The notes beneath the pieces were generated by a model, which worked only from the letters and a program-made list of their open reading frames with translations, had not been told where the DNA came from and ran no database searches. Made by a program: the position numbers and the translations under genes. A stretch of DNA of 64,000 nucleotides from Oceanihabitans sp. IOP_32. GTDB taxonomy: Bacteria > Bacteroidota > Bacteroidia > Flavobacteriales > Flavobacteriaceae. The stretch is from assembly GCF_009498295.1 (NCBI RefSeq), contig NZ_CP040813.1, forward strand, positions 62,001 to 126,000. The letters are read 5' to 3'. Below, in pieces: positions 29,143 to 38,275 of the stretch. The stretch's first letter is position 1. Each line of letters starts with the position of its first letter.

Positions 29143-31449
29143 CTACACGGTTTTTAACTCTTGTGTTTTAAGTACTATGGTCTTATTGTTCACAAGAATT
29201 TCGAGTTCGCCACCACTTAAAACTTCAAAATGGGTTTGTTTCTGATTGACATTTACTTTTAAAATATGGTTTCTAAAATTCACTTTAAACGAATAGCCTT
29301 CCCATTGTTTTGGTATTTTTGGCATGAAGGACAACTTACCGTCCTTAATACGCATCCCTCCAAAACCTTCAACAATACTCATCCAGGTTCCAGCCATAGA
29401 TGTGATGTGCAAACCTTCGTGAACTTCGTGATTATAATCGTCTAAATCTAAACGTGAGGTACGTAAATAAAATTGATAGGCCTGCTCCATCCTACCCAAT
29501 TTAGCTGCTTGAATGCTATGCACACAAGGCGACAACGAGCTTTCGTGCACCGTAAAAGGCTCGTAAAAATCGAAATGACGCTCTAATGCTTCTAGCGAAA
29601 AATGATCTTCAAAAAAATAAAACCCTTGTAAAACATCGGCTTGTTTTATGTAAGGGGAACGCAGAATTCTATCCCAAGACCACTTTTGGTTTATTGGCCG
29701 CTGCGATTTATTCAAATTAGAGACCGTAATTAATTCTTTATCTAAAAAACTGTCTTGTTGTAGGTAAACCTGATGCGCATCGGAATACGGGAAATACATG
29801 TTGTCTGCCACGGTTTTCCAAGATTCCAATTCATCTTCAGATAGAGATACCTTTTCTGCGATGCGCTTATAATCTGTTGCAAATTCTTTTGCTACTTTAC
29901 CAATATTTTCAATAGCATAATTAATACACCATTGTGCAGAATAGTTGGTGTACCAATTGTTATTTATATTGTTTTCGTACTCGTTTGGCCCTGTTACCCC
30001 TAGAATTACATATTTGTTTTTTAGGGTTGAAAAGCTAGCGCGCTGTTTCCAAAAACGAGCAATGGCAATGAGCACCTCTAAACCTTTTTCTGGAATGTAA
30101 CTGTAATCGCCCGTGTAGCGGTAATAATTAAAAATGGCAAAGGCGATGGCATTGTTACGGTGAATTTCTTGGAAGGTAATTTCCCATTCGTTGTGGCATT
30201 CTTCCCCATTCATGGTCACCATAGGATAGAGTGCTGCGCCGTCTTTAAAGCCCAGTTTTTCGGCATTTTCGATGGCTTTTCCTAAATGATTATAGCGGTA
30301 TTCCAACAAGTTTCTAGCCACTTTTGCATCTTTGGTTGCCATATAAAAAGGAATGCAATAGGCCTCTGTATCCCAATACGTGCTACCACCATATTTTTCG
30401 CCTGTAAATCCTTTTGGTCCAATATTTAACCTCGAATCTATACCTAAATAGGTTTGGTTAAGCTGAAAAATATTAAAGCGAATACCTTGTTGCGCTTTTA
30501 CATCGCCAGTAATCGTAATATCTGAGGTTTCCCAAATATTGGCCCAAGCCAGCTTCTGGATTTTTAACAAGCCATTAAACCCCATAGTTTTGGCTTTTTC
30601 GAGAGTTTGTTGCGCTACTGAAGCCAATGTTGTTTTATTGTAATTTCGGTCTGCAACATAACCCGCAAATTTTTGAATGGTGTAGGTTTCGCCTTTTTTA
30701 ACCTGATGCTTATAATTGAAATCAATGCGGTTTTCTTCTGAATTAATATTAGGATTAATAGTTAACTCATTAGCATCTAAAAACACTTTAGATTCCATAA
30801 AGGTACAGACATGGAAATCCGTTTTCATGGTTTTAGTTTCAATAAAAGCCTGATTATTGGAATGATTAACCTTTAGGATGTCCCAAAATTTATCATCCCA
30901 ATTCGAATCTTCATTTGTAATACTAGCATCTAAATACGGTTGAAATTGAATTTCGGCAGCCGTATTTAAAGGCGTAATTTTATATTCGATTGCGCCTAAT
31001 TCTTCTAAATCTAAACTTAAAAAACGTTTGGTTTCCACCTCAACTTGAACATCGTTTTTTAAGGTCGCCGTAAAACGTCTTGATAACCAACCCTCTAGCA
31101 TGTTGAGCTCTCTTTTAAAGTTTTCGACGGTTTTACAGCTAAACAAATCTAGTGATTCGTTGTTTACAAACACATTAATACCTATCCAATTTGGAGCATT
31201 AAGCACTTTGGCAAAATATTCTGGGTAGCCGTTTTTCCACCAACCTACTTTGGTCTTATCGGGATAATACACTCCAGCAATATAGCTGCCTTGAAATGTT
31301 TCTCCAGTATAAAGCTCCTCAAAATTAGCACGTTGCCCCATCGCCCCGTTGCCAATACTAAACAAACTTTCTGAGGATTTCACATGGCTGGCATCAAAGC
31401 CTTCTTCAATAATGGACCAGTTATCTGGTTTTATATAATCTTGATTCAT
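29143..31449 (-). CDS. mapA: GH65 maltose phosphorylase
   Basis: 768 aa cytoplasmic enzyme (no signal peptide) of family GH65, which converts maltose plus phosphate into glucose and beta-glucose 1-phosphate. The general acid is Glu490 in VTGPNEYENN; the phosphate-loop region is HEGLHITSMAGTW near residue 670. Maltose rather than trehalose or kojibiose is preferred because the gene sits between beta-phosphoglucomutase, the next step, and starch-degrading enzymes. It lies 68 bases after pgmB and 33 before the GH97 gene in the same operon. Confidence 0.88.
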   Translation of the reverse strand: MNQDYIKPDNWSIIEEGFDASHVKSSESLFSIGNGAMGQRANFEELYTGETFQGSYIAGVYYPDKTKVGWWKNGYPEYFAKVLNAPNWIGINVFVNNESLDLFSCKTVENFKRELNMLEGWLSRRFTATLKNDVQVEVETKRFLSLDLEELGAIEYKITPLNTAAEIQFQPYLDASITNEDSNWDDKFWDILKVNHSNNQAFIETKTMKTDFHVCTFMESKVFLDANELTINPNINSEENRIDFNYKHQVKKGETYTIQKFAGYVADRNYNKTTLASVAQQTLEKAKTMGFNGLLKIQKLAWANIWETSDITITGDVKAQQGIRFNIFQLNQTYLGIDSRLNIGPKGFTGEKYGGSTYWDTEAYCIPFYMATKDAKVARNLLEYRYNHLGKAIENAEKLGFKDGAALYPMVTMNGEECHNEWEITFQEIHRNNAIAFAIFNYYRYTGDYSYIPEKGLEVLIAIARFWKQRASFSTLKNKYVILGVTGPNEYENNINNNWYTNYSAQWCINYAIENIGKVAKEFATDYKRIAEKVSLSEDELESWKTVADNMYFPYSDAHQVYLQQDSFLDKELITVSNLNKSQRPINQKWSWDRILRSPYIKQADVLQGFYFFEDHFSLEALERHFDFYEPFTVHESSLSPCVHSIQAAKLGRMEQAYQFYLRTSRLDLDDYNHEVHEGLHITSMAGTWMSIVEGFGGMRIKDGKLSFMPKIPKQWEGYSFKVNFRNHILKVNVNQKQTHFEVLSGGELEILVNNKTIVLKTQELKTV

Positions 31450-31517
31450 ATTTAGTTAATTTTTAAAATAAGAGTCTTCCTCTAATTCGATTTCATTCGT
31501 TTTCACTAGAGGTGTTC

Positions 31518-32198
31518 TTATACTTTTTTTAAATCCTTCTTTTTTAAATTGCTTATTTTATCGATAAAATCTGAGCTTATCTCAGTAAAATCTTTAAAAA
31601 CAAAATCGGCTTCGTGTAAAACAGACGCTTCACCAATTCCAATAGAAATCATATTGGCAGCATTAGCCGCTTGAATTCCAGCAACAGCATCTTCAAAAAC
31701 CACACAATCTTCCGCAGGTACTTTCAATTTTTTTGCCGCTTTTAAAAACACTTCGGGATTTGGTTTTGCTTGGGTCACATCATTGCCATCAACAATAGCA
31801 TCAAATTGATTTAATAAGTTTACTTTTTCAAGTATTTGTCTTGAGTTTTTACTTGCCGAACCTAATGCAATAGGCTGATCTTGTTTTGCTAAATAATTTA
31901 ATATTTTGGTAACATCTGGAAGAATTTCGCTATGATTCATTTTAGCGATATAGCTTAAATAGTCTTCGTTTTTTTGTGCCATGAGTTTTAAAAATACCTC
32001 GTCTGGAAGTGTTTGGTTGCCCCATTCGAGTATTTTTTTTAACGAACGTTCTCTACTAATGCCTTTTAATTGTTCGTTTTGCTCTGGTGTAAAATCTATG
32101 CCAATGCTTTTGGCTAAGGCTTTCCAAGCCAAATAATGGTATTTTGCAGTGTCTACAATAACACCGTCTAAATCGAATATATATCCTTTTTTAATCAT
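31518..32198 (-). CDS. pgmB: Beta-phosphoglucomutase
   Basis: 226 aa HAD-superfamily enzyme that converts beta-glucose 1-phosphate into glucose 6-phosphate, the natural sequel to maltose phosphorylase. Motif I FDLDGVIVDT (residues 8-17, both catalytic Asp), motif II Ser in GSASKN (near 116), motif III Lys in KPNPEVFLKAA and motif IV VVFEDAVAG are all present, as is the cap-domain substrate loop. It overlaps the transporter stop by 8 bases, so the two are translationally coupled. Confidence 0.93.
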   Translation of the reverse strand: MIKKGYIFDLDGVIVDTAKYHYLAWKALAKSIGIDFTPEQNEQLKGISRERSLKKILEWGNQTLPDEVFLKLMAQKNEDYLSYIAKMNHSEILPDVTKILNYLAKQDQPIALGSASKNSRQILEKVNLLNQFDAIVDGNDVTQAKPNPEVFLKAAKKLKVPAEDCVVFEDAVAGIQAANAANMISIGIGEASVLHEADFVFKDFTEISSDFIDKISNLKKKDLKKV

Positions 32199-33729
32199 TT
32201 TTTATCTGGGTTACTTTATCGTTTACAGTTAATGATAATAGGCCTGCCAATATCATGGATACACCGCCTATTACTAAGGCGTAAATGGGTTGGTTATTGA
32301 AAAAATGGGATACTAAAAATCCTAAAATAGAGGCCGCCACCAATTGAGGAATCACAATAAAAAAGTTAAAAACTCCCATGTAATACCCCATTTTAGAAGC
32401 TGGTAAAGCACCCGAAAGCATGGCGTAGGGTACCGATAAAATACTTGCCCAGGCAATGCCTACGCCTATCATGGGCAACCACTCTATAGTAAAAGGAGAT
32501 GGATTAGATATAAAATAAATAGACATTAAGCCTATTCCACCGGCAACTAAGGCGAGAAAATGTGTAAACTTTCTGCTTGTTTTTTTGGCTAATAATGGTA
32601 ATAGAAAAGCAAACGCGGCGGCAATTATATTGTAATTAGCAAACATCTCTCCCACTTGGTTCGCTCCTGTGTTATATGCTAGAGAAGCGGTGTCTTTAGT
32701 ATTATAAATATGTTCTGTTACCGCACTGGTTGTATAAATCCACATAGAAAACAAGGCGAACCAAGAAAAAAATTGCACCCATGCCAGTTGTTTCATGATT
32801 TTAGGCATGAACTGAAAATCGTTAACAATATTCACGAAACCATTCTTATAATGTTTTGATTTTTGTAAGAGTCCAGAAATTATTAGTAAAACACCCCCAA
32901 GCGTTATTAATCCAATGGTAAGCACATATAAATCTTTTTTTAATTGAAAATGATATATACCATAGGTTGTAACAACACCAAGAAATAAAGTGATTGAGCC
33001 TTTTGTAATATGGGATGTGCCATTAGCTATAAACCAGGATTCTGGTCGTTCTGTTTTAACAAAATTATTTGTTTTTGCCTCTTGCGCTTCAAAGACTTTC
33101 ATTTGCTCTGGAGTGTATTCTTTAGAACGAAAAACCGTCCATAAGACCGCAATTAAAAAAGCAGCCCCGCCTATATAAAATGAATATTTAACCGAGTCGG
33201 GAATAATGCCCTCAGGAGCAGTATTTGCAACGCCTAAATAGGTTAAAATAAGCGGTAGTTTTGATGCTACATAAGCTCCAATACCTATAAAGAAACTTTG
33301 CATGGCAAAACCTTTAGTTCTCTGGTTTTCGTTAAGATTATCGCCAACAAAGGCTCTAAAAGGCTCCATGGTAATATTAATAGAAGCATCCATAATCCAT
33401 AACATGCCGGCAGCAAACCACAATACTGGAGAATTGGGCATGATAAATAAAGACAAAGAAGCTAAAATAGCGCCGACTAGAAAGTAAGGACGGCGGCGGC
33501 CGAGTTTAGAATGCCATGTGCGATCGCTAAAATAGCCCACAATAGGCTGCACAATTAAGCCCGTTAATGGTGCTGCAACCCAAAGAATAGGAATATCTTC
33601 AACTTCGGCTCCTAAGGTTTGAAAAATTCGGCTAACGTTAGCATTTTGTAGGGCAAAACCCATTTGGATTCCTAAAAACCCGAAACTCATGTTCCAAATT
33701 TCCCAGAAACTTAATTTACGCTTTTCCAT
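32191..33729 (-). CDS. MFS sugar transporter (maltose/maltodextrin type)
   Basis: 512 aa with about twelve membrane helices and MFS loop motifs (GYFSDRTWHSKLGRRRPYF near residues 64-82). It resembles the SLC45/GPH-like maltose carriers seen beside maltose phosphorylase in Flavobacteriia. It should carry maltose or short maltodextrins from periplasm to cytoplasm, where mapA and pgmB act. First gene of the minus-strand operon; it has its own promoter-like box 144 bases upstream and a hairpin-forming leader. Confidence 0.88.
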   Translation of the reverse strand: MEKRKLSFWEIWNMSFGFLGIQMGFALQNANVSRIFQTLGAEVEDIPILWVAAPLTGLIVQPIVGYFSDRTWHSKLGRRRPYFLVGAILASLSLFIMPNSPVLWFAAGMLWIMDASINITMEPFRAFVGDNLNENQRTKGFAMQSFFIGIGAYVASKLPLILTYLGVANTAPEGIIPDSVKYSFYIGGAAFLIAVLWTVFRSKEYTPEQMKVFEAQEAKTNNFVKTERPESWFIANGTSHITKGSITLFLGVVTTYGIYHFQLKKDLYVLTIGLITLGGVLLIISGLLQKSKHYKNGFVNIVNDFQFMPKIMKQLAWVQFFSWFALFSMWIYTTSAVTEHIYNTKDTASLAYNTGANQVGEMFANYNIIAAAFAFLLPLLAKKTSRKFTHFLALVAGGIGLMSIYFISNPSPFTIEWLPMIGVGIAWASILSVPYAMLSGALPASKMGYYMGVFNFFIVIPQLVAASILGFLVSHFFNNQPIYALVIGGVSMILAGLLSLTVNDKVTQIKND

Positions 33730-33730
33730 T

Positions 33731-33756
33731 AATAGTATGGTTATATTAATACTATT
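33731..33756 (-). promoter_or_regulatory. Leader hairpin directly before the MFS transporter start
   Basis: Inverted repeat AATAGTAT (33731-33738) / ATACTATT (33749-33756), 8 bp with a 10-base loop, ending one base before the start codon. In the mRNA it could fold over the ribosome-binding region or act as a regulator site. Confidence 0.35.
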
Positions 33757-33872
33757 TGATAAGCGTTAAACATCATTCCATTCAAATAAATAGATCGTCG
33801 AGTGACTAGAATGATATAACTTATCAAAACTTTTTTCGTTGAGAAGTGAAAATATAAGTTTTGATTTAAAGC

Positions 33873-33880
33873 CAAATATA
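33873..33880 (-). promoter_or_regulatory. -7 box for the minus-strand starch operon
   Basis: On the minus strand the sequence is TATATTTG (TAnnTTTG consensus), with a TTTG at 33907-33904, 23 bases upstream, slightly longer than the ideal spacing. It lies just past the LacI-family gene stop and would give the operon its own start independent of the regulator gene. Confidence 0.45.
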
Positions 33881-33911
33881 TGAAAGATTTTAATTTTTCC
33901 TAACAAAAAGC

Positions 33912-34985
33912 TTATTTAGTTGATTCTCTTTCAATAATTTCAGTTTCAATAACCACTTTAATAAAGTCAGGTTTTTTATGAACATCTTTAAAACGTTGGT
34001 CGCTTTCAGTATTAGATGCCTCTAACCTGTCTATTAATAAATTAGCGGCTTGCTCCCCTATTTTTTGTCCGTGCTGACTAACCGTTGTTAAACTTGGTGT
34101 GGCATGTTTTGAGAGCACACCATCGGTAAAACCAATAACTTGAACATCGTCTGGAATACGGAATCCCAACTTCTTTGCTACCTTCATTGCGGTTACCGCA
34201 TAAAGCTCATTAACTGCAAAAACGCCATCAATATTACCGCTAGTTTTAAAGAATCTCTCTATTTCTTGTTCTAAAACCTCTAGGTTGTTTTCAACATCTA
34301 AGTCGTCGTCTATTTTCAATATTAAACTCGGATCTGCAATCATTTTATTCTTCTCTAGGGCTTCAATATAACCCTGTGTTCTTAACCTACCAACACTTAC
34401 ATAGTCCATAGTGGTAATAAGTGCGATATTTTTACAACCATTTGCTATTAGTTTATTCACCGCTTTTACAGAGCCATTAAAATCGTCTACAATTACCTTA
34501 TCGCAATCCACCTCACTTACAACCCTATCGAACATGACGATAGGCATGCCTTGGTTTATGGTGGCATTAAAATGATGATAATCTTGTTTGAGTAACGTTT
34601 CTTTCGAAATGGATAAAATAAACCCATCTATACTACCATTGGCAAGCATTTCCATATTGATAATTTCTTTTGCAAACGATTCGTTTGATAGCCCAACTAT
34701 AACATTGTAACCGCGTCTATTAGCGACTAATTCTATACCTCTAATTACCGTTGAAAAAAAATGATGTACAATTTCCGGGATTAATATCCCTATGGTTTTA
34801 GTCTTTCTGTTTTTTAAACTCAAGGCAATATTATTAGGCCTGTAGTTATAAAATTTGGCAAACGCCTGGATTTTCTTTGTGGTCTCCTCGCTTATTTCTT
34901 TGCTATTGCTAAGTGCTTTTGAAACGGTCGAAATGGAAACATCCAGTTCGCGTGCTATTTGTTTCAAAGTGATTTTTCTTTTCAT
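33912..34985 (-). CDS. LacI-family transcriptional regulator of the starch locus
   Basis: 357 aa. Residues 1-55 are the LacI helix-turn-helix and hinge (LKQIARELDVSISTVSKALSNSKEISEETTKKI); residues 60-350 are the periplasmic-binding-protein-like effector domain. Divergent from susC and upstream of the transporter operon, so it probably senses maltose, a maltodextrin or a sugar phosphate and controls both units. A perfect LacI-type operator lies between it and susC. Bacteroides uses SusR for the same job; a LacI regulator here matches the flavobacterial maltose loci. Confidence 0.92.
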   Translation of the reverse strand: MKRKITLKQIARELDVSISTVSKALSNSKEISEETTKKIQAFAKFYNYRPNNIALSLKNRKTKTIGILIPEIVHHFFSTVIRGIELVANRRGYNVIVGLSNESFAKEIINMEMLANGSIDGFILSISKETLLKQDYHHFNATINQGMPIVMFDRVVSEVDCDKVIVDDFNGSVKAVNKLIANGCKNIALITTMDYVSVGRLRTQGYIEALEKNKMIADPSLILKIDDDLDVENNLEVLEQEIERFFKTSGNIDGVFAVNELYAVTAMKVAKKLGFRIPDDVQVIGFTDGVLSKHATPSLTTVSQHGQKIGEQAANLLIDRLEASNTESDQRFKDVHKKPDFIKVVIETEIIERESTK

Positions 34986-35119
34986 CTGTAGTTTTTAAGG
35001 GGAATATTGGCATCTTTTAATCCAATTCTTAAAGATATTACATTATTTCTACTTCTGCCAATGAAACGAAATTGAAGATTTAACAAATAAAACCCTAAAA
35101 AACAAAAAAGTTATCAACA

Positions 35120-35133
35120 CGAAAACGTTTTCG
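35120..35133. promoter_or_regulatory. LacI-type operator upstream of susC
   Basis: Perfect 14-base palindrome CGAAAACGTTTTCG with the central CG step typical of LacI/GalR operators. It lies 134 bases from the regulator start and 118 bases from the susC start. A further half-site TTTTCG is at 35141-35146. Another TTTG-like promoter element was not clear, so whether binding represses or activates susC is open. Confidence 0.75.
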
Positions 35134-35251
35134 CTAAGATTTTCGTGATTCAAAATACTCTATTTACCTAGACTTTGTATAAATTTAATCCTGAGAAGTG
35201 ATTATATATTAACAAAACAGCCAAATTAACACCTTAATTCAAAAAAAAATT

Positions 35252-38173
35252 ATGAAAACAATTACTAAAAGCTTATTACTTTTTCTGCTTTTTGTACCAA
35301 TTTTTATGTTTGGACAAAATACACTTACAGGAACAGTAACAGAGCAATCTACCGCTATCTCGCTTCCAGGCGTAAACGTTGTTATTAAAAACACAAGCAC
35401 TGGAACTGCGACAGATTTTGATGGTAATTATGAGATTAAAGTAAACATCGGCGATGTATTAGTATTCTCTTATGTTGGCTACAAAAATATCGAAATCACC
35501 TATTCAGGACAAGACTCATTAAATGTTCAGTTAGATGAAGATGCTGCTCAATTGGATGAAATTGTTGTTATTGGTTATGGTACGACCACAAAAAAGGATG
35601 CTACAGGCTCTGTTGAAGCGATAACTTCAGAAGACTTTACCAAAGGAAATATTGTTACACCAGAGAACTTGTTAAGTGGACGTGTAGCTGGTGTAAGTAT
35701 TACTACCAGTGGCGCACCAGGTTCAGGTTCTCAAATCAAAATTCGTGGAGGCTCTTCGATTAACGCCTCTAACGATCCGCTTATTATTATCGATGGTTTG
35801 CCAATTGATAATAATAGTGTTAAAGGTTCAAGAGGTGTTTTGGCTAGTATTAACCCAAACGATATCGATTCATTCTCTGTTTTAAAAGATGCCTCGGCAA
35901 CTGCTATTTATGGATCTAGAGCAGCAAACGGTGTTATTATTATTGTTACCAAAAAAGGTAAATCGACATTTAGTGCGACTTACGATACTCAATACAGTTT
36001 TGGTGAGTTAATAGATCGAGTAGATGTTTTTTCGGGTAATGCTTTTAGACAATTAATTACATCGCAACCCGTAAATGGTACCACGCTAGATGAAAGCTTA
36101 TTAGGCACTGCAAATACCAACTGGCAAGACGAGATTTTTAGAAACACCTTATCGTCTCAACACAATATATCGATACAAGGATCGTTTTTTAAAGCCTTAC
36201 CTGCAAGATTTTCATTTGGAGTGACCAATCAAGAAGGTGCTGTATTGACATCGGAATTTGAGAGAAGAAATTTAGGCTTAGCTTTAAATCCGAAATTCTT
36301 CGATGATCATTTAAAAGTTAATTTAAACGCAAATTTATCGTTCGAGGATAACAGATTTGGAGATTCGGGACAAATAGGTGCCGCTTTACGTTACGATCCT
36401 ACACAACCCGTATACGATTCCACATCCCCTTTTGATGGATTTTATCAACACAGGAATGGAAATCTTGTTTCTAATGGCACAACAAATCCAGTAGCATCAT
36501 TATTACAAACTAATAACATTGGAGACTCGAACAGAATGTATGGCAACTTGAACTTTGACTATAAATTTCATTTCTTTCCAGAGTTAAGCGCCGTTTTAAA
36601 TATAGGATATGATGAAACTGAAGCTAAAGAAATTCAATCTACATCTTATAATGTACCTACAAACGATCCTGTAAAAGGAAATACATTAAGACGTTTTGAG
36701 AAAAGAACTAACAAATTACTTGATGGTTATTTAACTTACAACAAAACCTTTGATGCTGTTAGAACCGAAATTATGGCGGGTTACTCCTACCAAAAGTTTA
36801 CTTTTAATGGTAACGATACTGGTAATTTAAGAGATCCCTTAAGCTTTACTAATGCTTATGCAGACCCCGATGTGGTTTTAATCGGCTTTTTTGGTAGAGC
36901 CAATTTAACCTTTCGGGATAAATATTTTTTAACTTTAACTTATAGACGCGATGGAACGTCTCGCTTTAGCAAAGAAAACCAATGGGGCGATTTTCCTGCT
37001 GCAGCTCTAGCATGGAATCTTGGTGATGAAAATTTCTTGCAAGATTCTAAAACTATTTCAAGTTTAAAACTAAGAGCCGGTTTTGGTATAACAGGACAAC
37101 AGGCGGTAAATGAAAAAGATATATTTTTAAATAGATACCGTGGGGGAAATGCCAACTCACAATACCAGTTTAATAATGCTGCTATTCAATCCCTAATTGT
37201 TTCAGAAATTAATCCAGATTTAAAATGGGAAGAGACAGCCACTATCGAGTTTGGTATCGATTATGGTTTGTTTGATGAGCGCCTTTCGGGGTCTTTAAAT
37301 GTCTTTCAAAAAAATTCTACCGATTTATTATTTACAGCTGCTGTGGCCGATGGTAGTAACTTCTCTAACAGTATTATTCAAAACATTGGTGAGTTACAAA
37401 TTCAAGGTATAGAATTCTCTATAAATGCCGATGTGGTTAAACAAGAAAATTTTACGGTAGATTTTAATTTTAACGCGACCTTTTTAGATCGTGAAATTAA
37501 AAAATTAGCGCTGGGTCAAGACGTAAGAACTGGCGGTATTTCTGGTGGGACTGGAAATAATATTCAAATACTGCGAGAAGGGTTCTCGCCTAATTCATTT
37601 AGTGTATTTAAACAATTATACGACACTGCTGGTAAGCCTATAGAAGGAGCCTACGCCGATTTAAATGGCGACAATGTTATAAATGACGACGACCGTTATT
37701 TAAAAGAAAACCCGGCAGCCGATGTTATTCTAGGATTTCAATCTAATATTAATTACAAAAATCTAGATTTATCTTTTAACTTAAGAGCCAACTTAGGGAA
37801 TTACGTTTATAACAACGTAAACTCGTCAAGAGCACAATACGAATTATTACAAGACAATGCGGTGTTAGGTAATATACCAACGTCGGTATTAGATACCGGT
37901 TTCCAAAGAACATCAGATGTTATTATTTCAGATATTTATATTGAAGATGCTTCGTTCTTAAAAATGGATAATATCACTTTAGGCTATACTTTTAAAAACC
38001 TCTCTCATGTATTAAAAAGTATACGATTATGGGGCGGTGTTCAAAATGTATTTACCATAACTAATTACAGTGGATTAGACCCAGAAGTATCTGTTGGTGC
38101 AGATCAAGGTATTGATAATGTTATCTACCCAAGATCAAGAACTATTTTAGCTGGAGCTAATTTTAAATTTTAA
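35252..38173 (+). CDS. susC: SusC-family TonB-dependent outer-membrane transporter
   Basis: 973 aa. Signal peptide (about residues 1-21), CarboxypepD-regulatory-like beta-sandwich (about 24-105: LTGTVTEQSTAISLPGVNVVI), TonB-interaction and plug region (DEIVVIGYGTTTKKDATGSVE near 110, IYGSRAANGVIIIVTKKG near 225), then a 22-strand beta-barrel ending in the aromatic residue expected for Bam recognition (ANFKF). It should import maltooligosaccharides as a complex with the SusD lipoprotein encoded next. First gene of the plus-strand starch operon; LacI operator upstream. Confidence 0.95.
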   Translation: MKTITKSLLLFLLFVPIFMFGQNTLTGTVTEQSTAISLPGVNVVIKNTSTGTATDFDGNYEIKVNIGDVLVFSYVGYKNIEITYSGQDSLNVQLDEDAAQLDEIVVIGYGTTTKKDATGSVEAITSEDFTKGNIVTPENLLSGRVAGVSITTSGAPGSGSQIKIRGGSSINASNDPLIIIDGLPIDNNSVKGSRGVLASINPNDIDSFSVLKDASATAIYGSRAANGVIIIVTKKGKSTFSATYDTQYSFGELIDRVDVFSGNAFRQLITSQPVNGTTLDESLLGTANTNWQDEIFRNTLSSQHNISIQGSFFKALPARFSFGVTNQEGAVLTSEFERRNLGLALNPKFFDDHLKVNLNANLSFEDNRFGDSGQIGAALRYDPTQPVYDSTSPFDGFYQHRNGNLVSNGTTNPVASLLQTNNIGDSNRMYGNLNFDYKFHFFPELSAVLNIGYDETEAKEIQSTSYNVPTNDPVKGNTLRRFEKRTNKLLDGYLTYNKTFDAVRTEIMAGYSYQKFTFNGNDTGNLRDPLSFTNAYADPDVVLIGFFGRANLTFRDKYFLTLTYRRDGTSRFSKENQWGDFPAAALAWNLGDENFLQDSKTISSLKLRAGFGITGQQAVNEKDIFLNRYRGGNANSQYQFNNAAIQSLIVSEINPDLKWEETATIEFGIDYGLFDERLSGSLNVFQKNSTDLLFTAAVADGSNFSNSIIQNIGELQIQGIEFSINADVVKQENFTVDFNFNATFLDREIKKLALGQDVRTGGISGGTGNNIQILREGFSPNSFSVFKQLYDTAGKPIEGAYADLNGDNVINDDDRYLKENPAADVILGFQSNINYKNLDLSFNLRANLGNYVYNNVNSSRAQYELLQDNAVLGNIPTSVLDTGFQRTSDVIISDIYIEDASFLKMDNITLGYTFKNLSHVLKSIRLWGGVQNVFTITNYSGLDPEVSVGADQGIDNVIYPRSRTILAGANFKF

Positions 38174-38275
38174 AAGAACAACTATGAAATGAGCCACAAA
38201 ACGGAATAGGAATACAAACCATAATGTTTAATGGCGAATTACATCTGACCAATGAAAAAAATAAAACTTATACAG

